A program made the translations under genes and the position numbers. 12,197 nucleotides of DNA, taken from positions 1 to 12,197 of the forward strand of contig JAITTK010000046.1 of assembly GCA_031287135.1 (NCBI GenBank), given 5' to 3'. This DNA is from Candidatus Methanoplasma reticulitermitis (GTDB taxonomy: Archaea; Thermoplasmatota; Thermoplasmata; Methanomassiliicoccales; Methanomethylophilaceae). This document shows, piece after piece, positions 5,905 to 12,197 of this stretch. Positions within the stretch are counted from its first letter, which is position 1. Every line of letters begins with the position of its first letter. The notes beneath the pieces were generated by a model. It saw only the letters and a list, made by a program, of their open reading frames with translations. It was not told the origin of the DNA and did not search any database.

Positions 5905-7254
5905 TCAGTGGTTGAGGTATTCCATAACGAGTGCTTCGTACCTGTGCGCCCGGCTTTTCGCGGCCTCTTCATCCTTCGACTCCGAATAGATCCTGAAGAT
6001 CGGTTCCGTCCCGGACGGCCTGGCCAGTACCCATCCGTCATCGAAGATTATCTTCAGGCCGTCGGTGCTGTCGATCCTTGTGCCGTCGTTCGAACCCGCC
6101 AGATATTCGAGGACGTGCTTCTTCATATCATCCGGGCACTCGACCTTCGTCTTTACCGTGTGGTACACCGGAAGATCCGATATCTGGCCTTTCAACGGGC
6201 CATCCCTCACTATGCATTCGAGCATCTTGGCTATCGTCATCGCACCGTCCCGGCAGTACTGCTGCTCCGGGAAGATCAGCCCCCCGTTCTCTTCCCCGCC
6301 GAATACCGCCCCCGTCTCGATCATCTTTCTGGCCACTACGGGCGAACCGACGGCCGTGTATCTTATCTCTCCGCCGGACTCCCTCACGACCTCCTCGACC
6401 AGGGATGATGAGCTGACCGGGGTCACCACGATCCCCTTCTTTTCGGATAGGACATATTTCGATATCAGGGCGAGACTCTTGTCCCCGCTGACGAATTTCC
6501 CGCCGTCGGTTATGAACACGCACCTGTCCGCATCACCGTCATGTGCTATCCCCAGGTCCGATCTCGTGGCCCTGGTCAGGGAGATCAGGTCCCTGAGATT
6601 CTCTTCCGTCGGTTCGCTCGGGTGTCCGGGGAATTCCCCCTGGGGGTTGCAGTTGATCGTTATGGCCCTCACATTCAGCTTCTTCAGAAGAAGTGGGGAT
6701 GTCTCGTACGCCGCACCGTTCGCACAGTCCAGACAGACCTTCAATTCCGCCTTTTTTATCGCATCCGCATCGACCCTTGAGATCACGGCATCAACATACT
6801 CCTCCCCCGCGCCGCCGATCCTGTACATGTCCCCTATCAGGTTCCAGGGTGCGCACGGTATCCTCTCGGAGTACTTGGCCTCCACCTGCTCCTCCTCCTC
6901 TCTGCTGGCCTCCGTTCCGTCCGACGATATGCACTTTATGCCGTTGAACTGAGGGGGATTATGGGAGGCGGTGATCATGACCCCTCCCTTCACATTGTCA
7001 TGCGTCTTAACGTAGTACTGTATCGCGGGAGTGGGCAGCACCCCTAGGTCCAGGACATTGACCCCCACCGACATTATCCCGGACGACACCGCCGTCTTTA
7101 TCATATCCGCGGATATCCTCGTGTCCGTCGCTATCGCGACCGTGCCTCCCATGACGGTGCCTATGGCCTTTCCCATCTGGAGTGCCAGATCGGAGGTCAT
7201 ATCCACATTGATGATCCCCCTGACCCCGTTCGTTCCGAAAAGCCTCTCGGTCAT
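5905..7254 (-). CDS. glmM: Phosphoglucosamine mutase / phosphohexomutase
   Basis: The 449-residue protein is an alpha-D-phosphohexomutase. Archaeal GlmM interconverts glucosamine 6- and 1-phosphate for UDP-GlcNAc, which feeds glycans and glycolipids; relatives act on mannose or glucose phosphates. It begins with RLFGTNGVRG. The phospho-serine loop TASHNP has Ser97, the Mg site is DGDADR (239-244), the sugar-recognition loop is GGEENGG (319-325), and the phosphate-binding loop is RPSGTEP (412-418). Length and all four motifs are complete. The frame stays open upstream for 217 codons without a sensible protein. The true ATG at 7254 shares its A with the stop of the DUF47 gene (TGATG) and has a perfect AGGAGG at 7265-7260. 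Expression is therefore probably coupled to the transporter operon. The exact hexose specificity is inferred. Confidence 0.92.
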   Translation of the reverse strand: MTERLFGTNGVRGIINVDMTSDLALQMGKAIGTVMGGTVAIATDTRISADMIKTAVSSGIMSVGVNVLDLGVLPTPAIQYYVKTHDNVKGGVMITASHNPPQFNGIKCISSDGTEASREEEEQVEAKYSERIPCAPWNLIGDMYRIGGAGEEYVDAVISRVDADAIKKAELKVCLDCANGAAYETSPLLLKKLNVRAITINCNPQGEFPGHPSEPTEENLRDLISLTRATRSDLGIAHDGDADRCVFITDGGKFVSGDKSLALISKYVLSEKKGIVVTPVSSSSLVEEVVRESGGEIRYTAVGSPVVARKMIETGAVFGGEENGGLIFPEQQYCRDGAMTIAKMLECIVRDGPLKGQISDLPVYHTVKTKVECPDDMKKHVLEYLAGSNDGTRIDSTDGLKIIFDDGWVLARPSGTEPIFRIYSESKDEEAAKSRAHRYEALVMEYLNH

Positions 7255-7910
7255 CACATCCTCCTGGCGACCATCATTATTGATACCGTGTCCGCACAGG
7301 TCTTGCAGGTGTCGGCCGCCATCTCCAGCGAGAATATGAGTTCCCTCGTGAGCATAACGGCACGGGGGTCCATGGGCGACAGATGCACCTGCTTTATGCA
7401 CGAGAAGTAGAGTCCGTCGATTATCTTCTCCTGGTCGTACACCGCCTCTATGTTCTTGATTGTCTCCGTTGAACCCGAATCCATGTTCTCCACGACTTTG
7501 ACGAGATGCTTGACCGCCGGTATCAGCTCGGCCGACATCATGCCTATCTCCCGCCATATGTTCTCGGGTACCAGAGCATTCGTCTCTTTGAGGAGCTGTA
7601 TATGGATCGCGCCCTCCTTGGACCAATTGGCTATCTGGTCCATCTTCCTTATGAAATGGATGAGGTCCTCTCTTTCCTGCACGCTCAGCTCCCCTCCGGA
7701 CACGTCCGCGCAGAGCCTGTCCTCGATCTTGTCCGCCTCTCTTTCGGATATCATCAGCCGTTCGATGCATTTCATCGCATCGACATGGTCGCCCCTGCCC
7801 ATCGCGATGAGTGCCAGGTCCAACTCCGTGACCGCATCCAGAACAACCAGGCCGTGGCTTCTGGAACCAATCCTGACCGTCTCTTCTCTCCTCTTGGAAA
7901 ACCATCCCAT
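7254..7910 (-). CDS. DUF47 / PhoU-like protein
   Basis: The 218-residue, largely helical protein resembles the DUF47 branch of PhoU-like proteins. PhoU-like proteins bind metal clusters and modulate phosphate uptake; DUF47 members often sit beside phosphate permeases. The beginning, MGWFSKR, is typical. Two ExxxD motifs, at 56-60 (EREAD) and 196-200 (EMAAD), match the metal-binding repeats of PhoU bundles. A CKTC motif at 202-205 is an addition I do not associate with the family. No membrane segment or signal peptide is seen. Two ATGs in tandem (7913 and 7910) are possible; 7910 has better spacing from gaagaaggg. It follows the ATPase stop by 13 bases and overlaps glmM by one base. The neighbourhood suggests regulation of the adjacent ABC importer. 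That role is inference. Confidence 0.8.
   Translation of the reverse strand: MGWFSKRREETVRIGSRSHGLVVLDAVTELDLALIAMGRGDHVDAMKCIERLMISEREADKIEDRLCADVSGGELSVQEREDLIHFIRKMDQIANWSKEGAIHIQLLKETNALVPENIWREIGMMSAELIPAVKHLVKVVENMDSGSTETIKNIEAVYDQEKIIDGLYFSCIKQVHLSPMDPRAVMLTRELIFSLEMAADTCKTCADTVSIMMVARRM
7260..7265 (-). promoter_or_regulatory. Strong SD fixing the glmM start
   Basis: AGGAGG on the minus strand lies five bases before the ATG at 7254, inside the last codons of the DUF47 gene. It decides the start against a much longer in-frame extension and suggests reinitiation from the upstream gene. Confidence 0.8.
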
Positions 7911-7923
7911 CATGCCCTTCTTC

Positions 7924-9006
7924 TCACTCAAGTTTAATCGCCTCCTCCAGTCCCTCTTCCGGTCTTGCAAAGACCTTAGTCGCTTTTTTGTTGAAAACAA
8001 GGTACACTCTGTCCCCTTTCTTCGGTACCTCGTCGTTCGATGACACGTTATAGTCGATGTAATCCGTGGTCTCGGCAAGCGTCCTTATCTTCCAATACGT
8101 GCCCATGAACACCACTCCGATTATCTCCGCCTTTAAACCGTCTTTGGCCGCATATACGTTCTCCGGGCGGACGGATATGACGGCCGGGTCCCCGACTTCG
8201 AGATCGGATTTGGATGCCCTCACTGCCTGTCCCCCCCTCAGCCTCACTGTTATCTTCCCCGTCCTGGTCTTCCCCGACACCGTGCACTCCATCAGGTTCG
8301 TCTCTCCGATGAAGTACGCCGCGAATATCGACTTCGGGCTCCTGTACATGTCGAGGGGGGTCCCGACCTCCTGTATCCCCCCGGCCCTCATGAGTATGAT
8401 CCTGTCGGACACGGACATGGCCTCCTCCTGGTCATGGGTGACATGCAGGACCGTTATCCCGAGTTTCTTGACGAGTCTTCTTATCTCGTATCTCAGCTCG
8501 ACGCGCACGCGCGCATCCAATGCGGACAGCGGTTCGTCGAGCATCAGCATCTTGGACCCCGATGCCAACGCCCTGGCGATGGCCACCTTCTGCTGCTCCC
8601 CGCCGGACAGCTCGGACGGGAACATGCCGGCGCGGTCGAACATCTTCACCAATTCCAAATGGCCTTTGGAGATGTCATCCACCTCATCCTGGGCCATGTC
8701 CTTGACCCTCGGACTGTATCCGACGTTGTCCCTGATCGTCATGTTGGGGAACAGCGCTATGTTCTGGAACACGTATCCCGTGTCCCTGTCCTCCATGGGG
8801 ATGTCGGTCACATCCTCGCCGTCGACCGTCACTCTTCCCTCCGTCGGCTTCCATATCCCGGAAATAACCTTTATCAGGGTCGTCTTGCCGCAGCCTGACG
8901 GGCCCAGCACGGTCAGGTATTCGCCCTTTGCGACTGACAGGCTTATGTTCCTGACCGCATACAGGTCACCGAATTTCATTGAGATGTTCTCGAGTTTTAT
9001 CTTCAT
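7924..9006 (-). CDS. ABC importer ATPase (second of pair)
   Basis: The 360-residue protein is an ATPase of the MalK/PotA/FbpC-like class that powers solute import at the inner face of the membrane. Walker A is GPSGCGKT (35-42), the Q loop is at Gln81, the signature is LSGGE (133-137), Walker B is MLMLDEP (153-159) with D-loop SALD, and the switch is His191. A TOBE-like regulatory domain with VRPENV follows from about residue 240. All catalytic elements are intact. Its ATG shares one base with the stop of the preceding ATPase (TGATG) and has gaggt about seven bases upstream. It differs from its neighbour in Q loop, D loop and C-terminal domain, so the two probably form a heterodimer under the fused permease. 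Confidence 0.88.
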   Translation of the reverse strand: MKIKLENISMKFGDLYAVRNISLSVAKGEYLTVLGPSGCGKTTLIKVISGIWKPTEGRVTVDGEDVTDIPMEDRDTGYVFQNIALFPNMTIRDNVGYSPRVKDMAQDEVDDISKGHLELVKMFDRAGMFPSELSGGEQQKVAIARALASGSKMLMLDEPLSALDARVRVELRYEIRRLVKKLGITVLHVTHDQEEAMSVSDRIILMRAGGIQEVGTPLDMYRSPKSIFAAYFIGETNLMECTVSGKTRTGKITVRLRGGQAVRASKSDLEVGDPAVISVRPENVYAAKDGLKAEIIGVVFMGTYWKIRTLAETTDYIDYNVSSNDEVPKKGDRVYLVFNKKATKVFARPEEGLEEAIKLE

Positions 9007-10136
9007 CAGTCCAACCTCAATTCTTCGTCTATCCCGTCAGGGGATATCTCGAAGACGTTCGCCTTATCCGGTATCCAGGTGACCGTTACCTCATCACCGG
9101 CCTTATAGTCGTCGTATCTTCTGTTGGGGAGCTTCGATGATACCAGGCCCACGTCTTTCACGTCCACTTCGATCGTTACGGTCGCACCCTCGTAGAGTAT
9201 CCTCTCCACCCTCCCTCTGAAGAAACCCTGCGGCTGCTCCGGTTCCGGCCTCTCCTCCGTGGGCTTCTCGACGATCGGTATCCTGGTGGACCCTATCTTT
9301 ATCGCGACCGCCACGTCGGTCCCCGCCGGGATGTCGGTCCTGCGTGCCCTTATCAGCGAACCGTTCCCCAGCATGACCTCCGTGAATGCCTCGCATACCG
9401 ACGATATCTTCCCGATGAATATGTTGGACCTCCCCACGAAGTTCGCAACGAACGGTGTCCGGGGATTCTGGAACACCTCCATCGGGGTCCCTATCTGGAC
9501 TATCCTGCCCTTCCTTATGACCGCGATGCGGTCCGCCATCTCCAATGCCTCGTCCTGATCGTGTGTGACGTGTATGGCCGTCAGGCCCATGTCTTTGACG
9601 AGGGACCTCAGCTCCTGTCTGAGTTCCAGCCTCAATCTCGCATCAAGCGCCCTCAGCGGTTCATCCAGGAGCAGTATGTCGGAATCGGATGCCAGGGCCC
9701 TCGCCAGGGCGGTCCTCTGCTGCTGCCCGCCGCTCAGTTCGCGGGGGTATGAGTTCGCCTTGTTCTCCATGTGGACCATCTTTATCATGCTCTTGACGAG
9801 CTGCTTGGATGTCTCCTCGTCCCACTCCTTGATCTGCGGCGAGAACATGACGTTCTCATACACCGTCTTCGGAGGGAAGAGGGAATATGCCTGCGAAAGC
9901 ATGGTCGCCTTCCTTTCGCTGACCGGCACGTCCGTCACATCGGTCCCGTCGAACAGCACCCTTCCGCTGTCCGGCTTGGTGAGTCCGCATATCATCCTGA
10001 GACACGTCGTCTTGCCGGAACCCGTCGGTCCGAGTATGCACAGGTATTCCCCGTCATTGACCTTCAGCGAAAGACCGTCCGCCGCTGGACAGCCCCCGAA
10101 GCTCTTGCGGAGGCCGTCGAGGATTATCTCAGGCAC
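9006..10136 (-). CDS. ABC importer ATPase (first of pair)
   Basis: The 376-residue ATPase has Walker A GPTGSGKT (36-43), Q loop Gln82, signature LSGGQ (134-138), Walker B ILLLDEP (154-160) and His192. The D loop reads RALD, where serine is usual at the first position. The C-terminal TOBE-like region is split by an acidic, proline-rich linker (about 289-303, KPTEERPEPEQPQG), after which a second beta-rich half runs to the end. The linker and Arg in the D loop are departures from the partner ATPase and may mark specialised roles. The start is a GTG at 10136, eight bases inside the permease gene, with gagggg upstream. No pseudogene signs are seen. Substrate is not evident from this subunit. Confidence 0.88.
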   Translation of the reverse strand: MPEIILDGLRKSFGGCPAADGLSLKVNDGEYLCILGPTGSGKTTCLRMICGLTKPDSGRVLFDGTDVTDVPVSERKATMLSQAYSLFPPKTVYENVMFSPQIKEWDEETSKQLVKSMIKMVHMENKANSYPRELSGGQQQRTALARALASDSDILLLDEPLRALDARLRLELRQELRSLVKDMGLTAIHVTHDQDEALEMADRIAVIRKGRIVQIGTPMEVFQNPRTPFVANFVGRSNIFIGKISSVCEAFTEVMLGNGSLIRARRTDIPAGTDVAVAIKIGSTRIPIVEKPTEERPEPEQPQGFFRGRVERILYEGATVTIEVDVKDVGLVSSKLPNRRYDDYKAGDEVTVTWIPDKANVFEISPDGIDEELRLD

Positions 10137-11763
10137 GGCGGTCCCCTCTGTTTATTATCATCCTCAGCGCGAACATGAACATGAAGCATATCGCGATGAG
10201 TATTATTGAGCAGAACGCCGCTTCCGGGTAGTTGTCCGCCTTTATGAGTTCCATTATGTACACCGGGACCGTCTTGACCGAATCGCTTATCGCGACGGTC
10301 GCACCGGTCTCTCCCAGGCTTCTGGTGAAGGCGAGTATCGCTCCGGCTATTATGGACGATTTTATTATCGGCATCAGAACCTTCGAGAAGGCTTGGAACG
10401 GTTTCGCCCCAAGGGTGATCGCGACCTCCTCGTATGAGACATCCACCTCCTCCACCGCGCCCGTTATATTCCTGACGACCAGCGGGAACGTGAACGCTAT
10501 GTGTCCGAGTATGACCATCAGAAGACCGATGGAATCCCCGGCGTATATGCTCCCCCAGAACAGTGCCAGGGAGAATCCCAGTGCGGTGGTCGGTATTATC
10601 AGGGGCACATTAACCAGACTGTCCAGGATCTTGCCGGATGTCGTATGTCTCTTCCTTGCAATGTAAAGCGCGATGGGGATGCCGAATACTATGTTGAAGA
10701 CGACCGCCACGCCGGCGATGAGGAAGGATATCCCGGTCGAATACAGCAGCGAACCGAAGTCGATCTCGGCCATCGGCTGCGTGAGATAAGTGAATATGTA
10801 AAAGGTTGGGATGAGCACTATGACTGCTAGGAAGATCACGGAGACCGTATCCTTCAGTTTCGGCATGGCCCCCCTGCTCACGAACCTTCCGAAGTCCGGC
10901 CATACCCTCTTCATCGGTATCTTGAACCTCATGATGAGCAATTTCACGACCACCAGGAGAATCAAAGCCAGTATGATCATCAGTACGCTTATCAGTATCA
11001 TAGACCCCATCGCGGCATCGACACCGTATTCGGCTTTCATATAGGCTATGAAGGTCGGTCCCGTGAAGAACACCGACCCGACACCCATCATCTGCAGGGC
11101 GATGAACGTCCCGCCCGTCTCCGAGAGGGACCTGGCGAAACAAAGGATCGTGCCGGTGACGAGGCCGGCACGGAAAAGGGGGAGGGTTATGGTCCTTACC
11201 GCGGTGAATCTGGATGCGGAGAGGGTCATCGCGGCCGTCTCGTAATTGGGTTCGATCTGTTCGAGGATGGCGGAGAGGGACCTCACCATGTAGGGATATG
11301 TGAAGATTATATGCAGGAGGACGAGCATGACATAAGGGGATACGACGATCCCCAGTCCGGGTATGGATATGCCCTCGGGCGCCCCCCAGAACATGACCAC
11401 GGATATACCGAGCACGGCCGTCGGGAACGCCAGGGGCATATCCATGAGCGTATCCAGGTATTTCTTACCCCTGAATTGTTTCCTGACCATCATCCAGGCC
11501 ATCGGTACGCCGACTGCCACATCTATGACGGTCACTATGCCTGCTATGCTGAACGAATTGCGGAGGGCGCCCGTTATGGTGGACATCATCACCGAGTCCC
11601 TGAACACCTCGCTCACGACCCCCCATTCCGTGAGCATTTTCAATATTACGAATATCGACGGGACCACTATCAACACTACGAATACCAGACACACGAAGGA
11701 GAACCATGCCTTCCGCGACCTTTCATTGTTGGAGACTTTGTTTATCCATTTGAATACGGACAT
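10129..11763 (-). CDS. Fused two-domain ABC importer permease
   Basis: The 544-residue membrane protein carries two BPD_transp_1 domains in one chain, about 12 hydrophobic segments in all (roughly 20-42, 70-92, 112-127, 140-160, 200-225, 255-277, then 305-325, 342-368, 385-405, 415-433, 470-490, 517-535). Each half has an EAA loop that docks an ATPase: NYETAAMTLSASR (173-185) and SYEEVAITLGAKP (443-455). Each is followed by a near-identical FxRSLxETG motif (209-217; 479-487). This architecture occurs in FbpB- and ThiP-like permeases. The RSLxETG motif is reminiscent of oxyanion permeases (molybdate, phosphate), which suits the neighbouring DUF47 protein, but the substrate is not determined. 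Start ATG 11763 has aaaggtg about eight bases upstream. No periplasmic binding protein gene is found in the window. Confidence 0.9.
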   Translation of the reverse strand: MSVFKWINKVSNNERSRKAWFSFVCLVFVVLIVVPSIFVILKMLTEWGVVSEVFRDSVMMSTITGALRNSFSIAGIVTVIDVAVGVPMAWMMVRKQFRGKKYLDTLMDMPLAFPTAVLGISVVMFWGAPEGISIPGLGIVVSPYVMLVLLHIIFTYPYMVRSLSAILEQIEPNYETAAMTLSASRFTAVRTITLPLFRAGLVTGTILCFARSLSETGGTFIALQMMGVGSVFFTGPTFIAYMKAEYGVDAAMGSMILISVLMIILALILLVVVKLLIMRFKIPMKRVWPDFGRFVSRGAMPKLKDTVSVIFLAVIVLIPTFYIFTYLTQPMAEIDFGSLLYSTGISFLIAGVAVVFNIVFGIPIALYIARKRHTTSGKILDSLVNVPLIIPTTALGFSLALFWGSIYAGDSIGLLMVILGHIAFTFPLVVRNITGAVEEVDVSYEEVAITLGAKPFQAFSKVLMPIIKSSIIAGAILAFTRSLGETGATVAISDSVKTVPVYIMELIKADNYPEAAFCSIILIAICFMFMFALRMIINRGDRRA

Positions 11764-11807
11764 GGGTCGGCACCTTTTCCCGATGTGTCACCGCGACGGC
11801 GTATCTG

Positions 11808-12029
11808 TCAAAGGATGGAAATGCTTACAACATTGTTGCCGCGGAGCACGACCGTACCGAGACGCCTCTCCTCTTCGCCGGCCGCATTGTTCTCGACAGT
11901 CTCGTCCAAAACCATGTTCATGTACTCATCGAAACCTGTGAGCTTGCCTTCCAGTACCCTTCCGTCCTTGAGGAAGAGCGAGACGCGTTTGTCCAGAGAT
12001 TTTTCCAGCAGTGCTTGTGGCATTACCAT
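11808..12029 (-). CDS. LSm/Sm-like RNA-binding protein
   Basis: This small protein (73 residues from the chosen start) is an archaeal Sm-like protein, which forms a ring (usually a heptamer) and binds U-rich RNA. The Sm1 motif is DGRVLEGKLTGFDEYMNMVLDE, read here as DGRVLEG...GFDEYMNMVL, and Sm2 is LGTVVLRGNNVV near the C-terminus. An ATG at 12047 would add six residues. I prefer ATG 12029 because the TATA-like element at 12068-12058 predicts transcription beginning near 12038, and AGGT lies eight bases upstream of 12029. The permease follows after 44 bases with no clear TATA box, so LSm may be the first gene of the transporter transcript. Confidence 0.9.
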   Translation of the reverse strand: MVMPQALLEKSLDKRVSLFLKDGRVLEGKLTGFDEYMNMVLDETVENNAAGEEERRLGTVVLRGNNVVSISIL

Positions 12030-12057
12030 GTTATCAGACCTGCCCATGGGGTGCCTG

Positions 12058-12068
12058 ATTAAAAAAGC
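12058..12068 (-). promoter_or_regulatory. TATA-like promoter element for LSm
   Basis: gcttttttaat on the minus strand sits in the short gap between the upstream gene stop and LSm. Its centre at about 12063 implies a transcript start near 12038, just ahead of the proposed LSm start. It may drive the whole LSm-transporter-glmM series. The T-run could instead, or also, help to terminate the upstream transcript. Confidence 0.5.
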
Positions 12069-12081
12069 TTTTCCCGGCGGA

Positions 12082-12197
12082 TCACATGTTTTTAGCCTGG
12101 GACTCGATCCATTTCCTTATGTCGGATATCCTTGTGCTGCCGATGCCGAAATACTCCGAGAATCTCTTGGTCGTCGTGAGTTCCAGGGTCTGACCGG
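12082..12197 (-). CDS. scpB: C-terminal fragment, probable segregation and condensation protein ScpB
   Basis: Only the last 38 residues or so lie in the window, ending with TGA at 12084-12082. The segment GQTLELTTTKRFSEYFGI resembles the final winged-helix strand-turn of ScpB, where a phrase like 'TTxxFLEYFGL' is typical. ScpB with ScpA binds the SMC ATPase and helps to condense and separate chromosomes. The remaining tail is short, charged and helical (DIRKWIESQAKNM). The beginning lies outside the window, so length and N-terminal motifs cannot be judged. A different winged-helix protein is possible. Confidence 0.5.
   Translation of the reverse strand, partial: GQTLELTTTKRFSEYFGIGSTRISDIRKWIESQAKNM

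Noticed and set aside
7255..7905. In-frame extension of glmM upstream by 217 codons, giving a 666-residue reading
   Set aside because: It covers the DUF47 gene in another frame, its composition is rich in Arg, Gly and His with no family resemblance, and a perfect SD with the conserved GlmM N-terminus sets the start at 7254.
8066..9082. 338-residue plus-strand reading opposite the second ATPase
   Set aside because: It is Ser/Thr/Pro-rich with no recognisable motif, lies fully antisense to an intact ABC ATPase, and lacks promoter or SD support.
7924..10136. The two neighbouring ATPase genes as a recent tandem duplication
   Set aside because: They share only family motifs. Linkers, C-terminal domains and D loops differ throughout, so the duplication is old.
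1..12197. Mobile element, CRISPR array or defence island
   Set aside because: No transposase, integrase, terminal inverted repeats, spaced direct repeats or nuclease/toxin genes were seen; the codon usage looks uniform across the genes.

Overview
The window reads as a piece of an archaeal chromosome. Three genes support this directly: a Nop5-type C/D-box RNP core protein, an Sm-like (LSm) RNA-binding protein, and a translation factor 5A with the hypusine-site loop. The riboflavin reductase is also of the type archaea use. DNA is GC-rich with AT-rich TATA-like islands in front of transcription units, Arg codons favour AGG, and Shine-Dalgarno (SD) sequences precede most genes. I suspect a euryarchaeon of the Thermoplasmata / Methanomassiliicoccales kind, but that is an inference from the general look of the proteins. 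No rRNA, tRNA, CRISPR array, insertion sequence or prophage gene was seen.

Left half, plus strand (108-5903), three likely transcription units. (1) RNA 3'-phosphate cyclase (rtcA) overlaps the diaminopyrimidine reductase of riboflavin/F420 synthesis. (2) A methylthioribose-1-phosphate isomerase (mtnA) overlaps a class II aldolase and is followed 4 bases later by nop5. The first two form a plausible salvage pair for the sugar of methylthioadenosine or 5'-deoxyadenosine. (3) aIF5A and an agmatinase-family enzyme follow, with their own TATA box and a leader carrying a 24-codon upstream ORF. This unit joins the hypusinated factor to an enzyme on the route to the polyamine that supplies hypusine.

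Right half, minus strand (reading from 12197 down to 5905): the end of a probable ScpB chromosome-segregation protein, then LSm with its own TATA box, a fused two-domain ABC permease, two different ABC ATPases, a DUF47/PhoU-like protein and a phosphoglucosamine/phosphohexose mutase (glmM). From the permease to glmM the genes overlap or nearly touch, so they probably form one translationally coupled operon. No substrate-binding protein is visible.

The two halves converge at 5901-5907, where the stop codons of the agmatinase and glmM are separated by one base. Most of the window is conserved housekeeping. The parts that deserve a second look are the ABC/DUF47/glmM cassette, the mtnA-aldolase pair, and the aIF5A leader.
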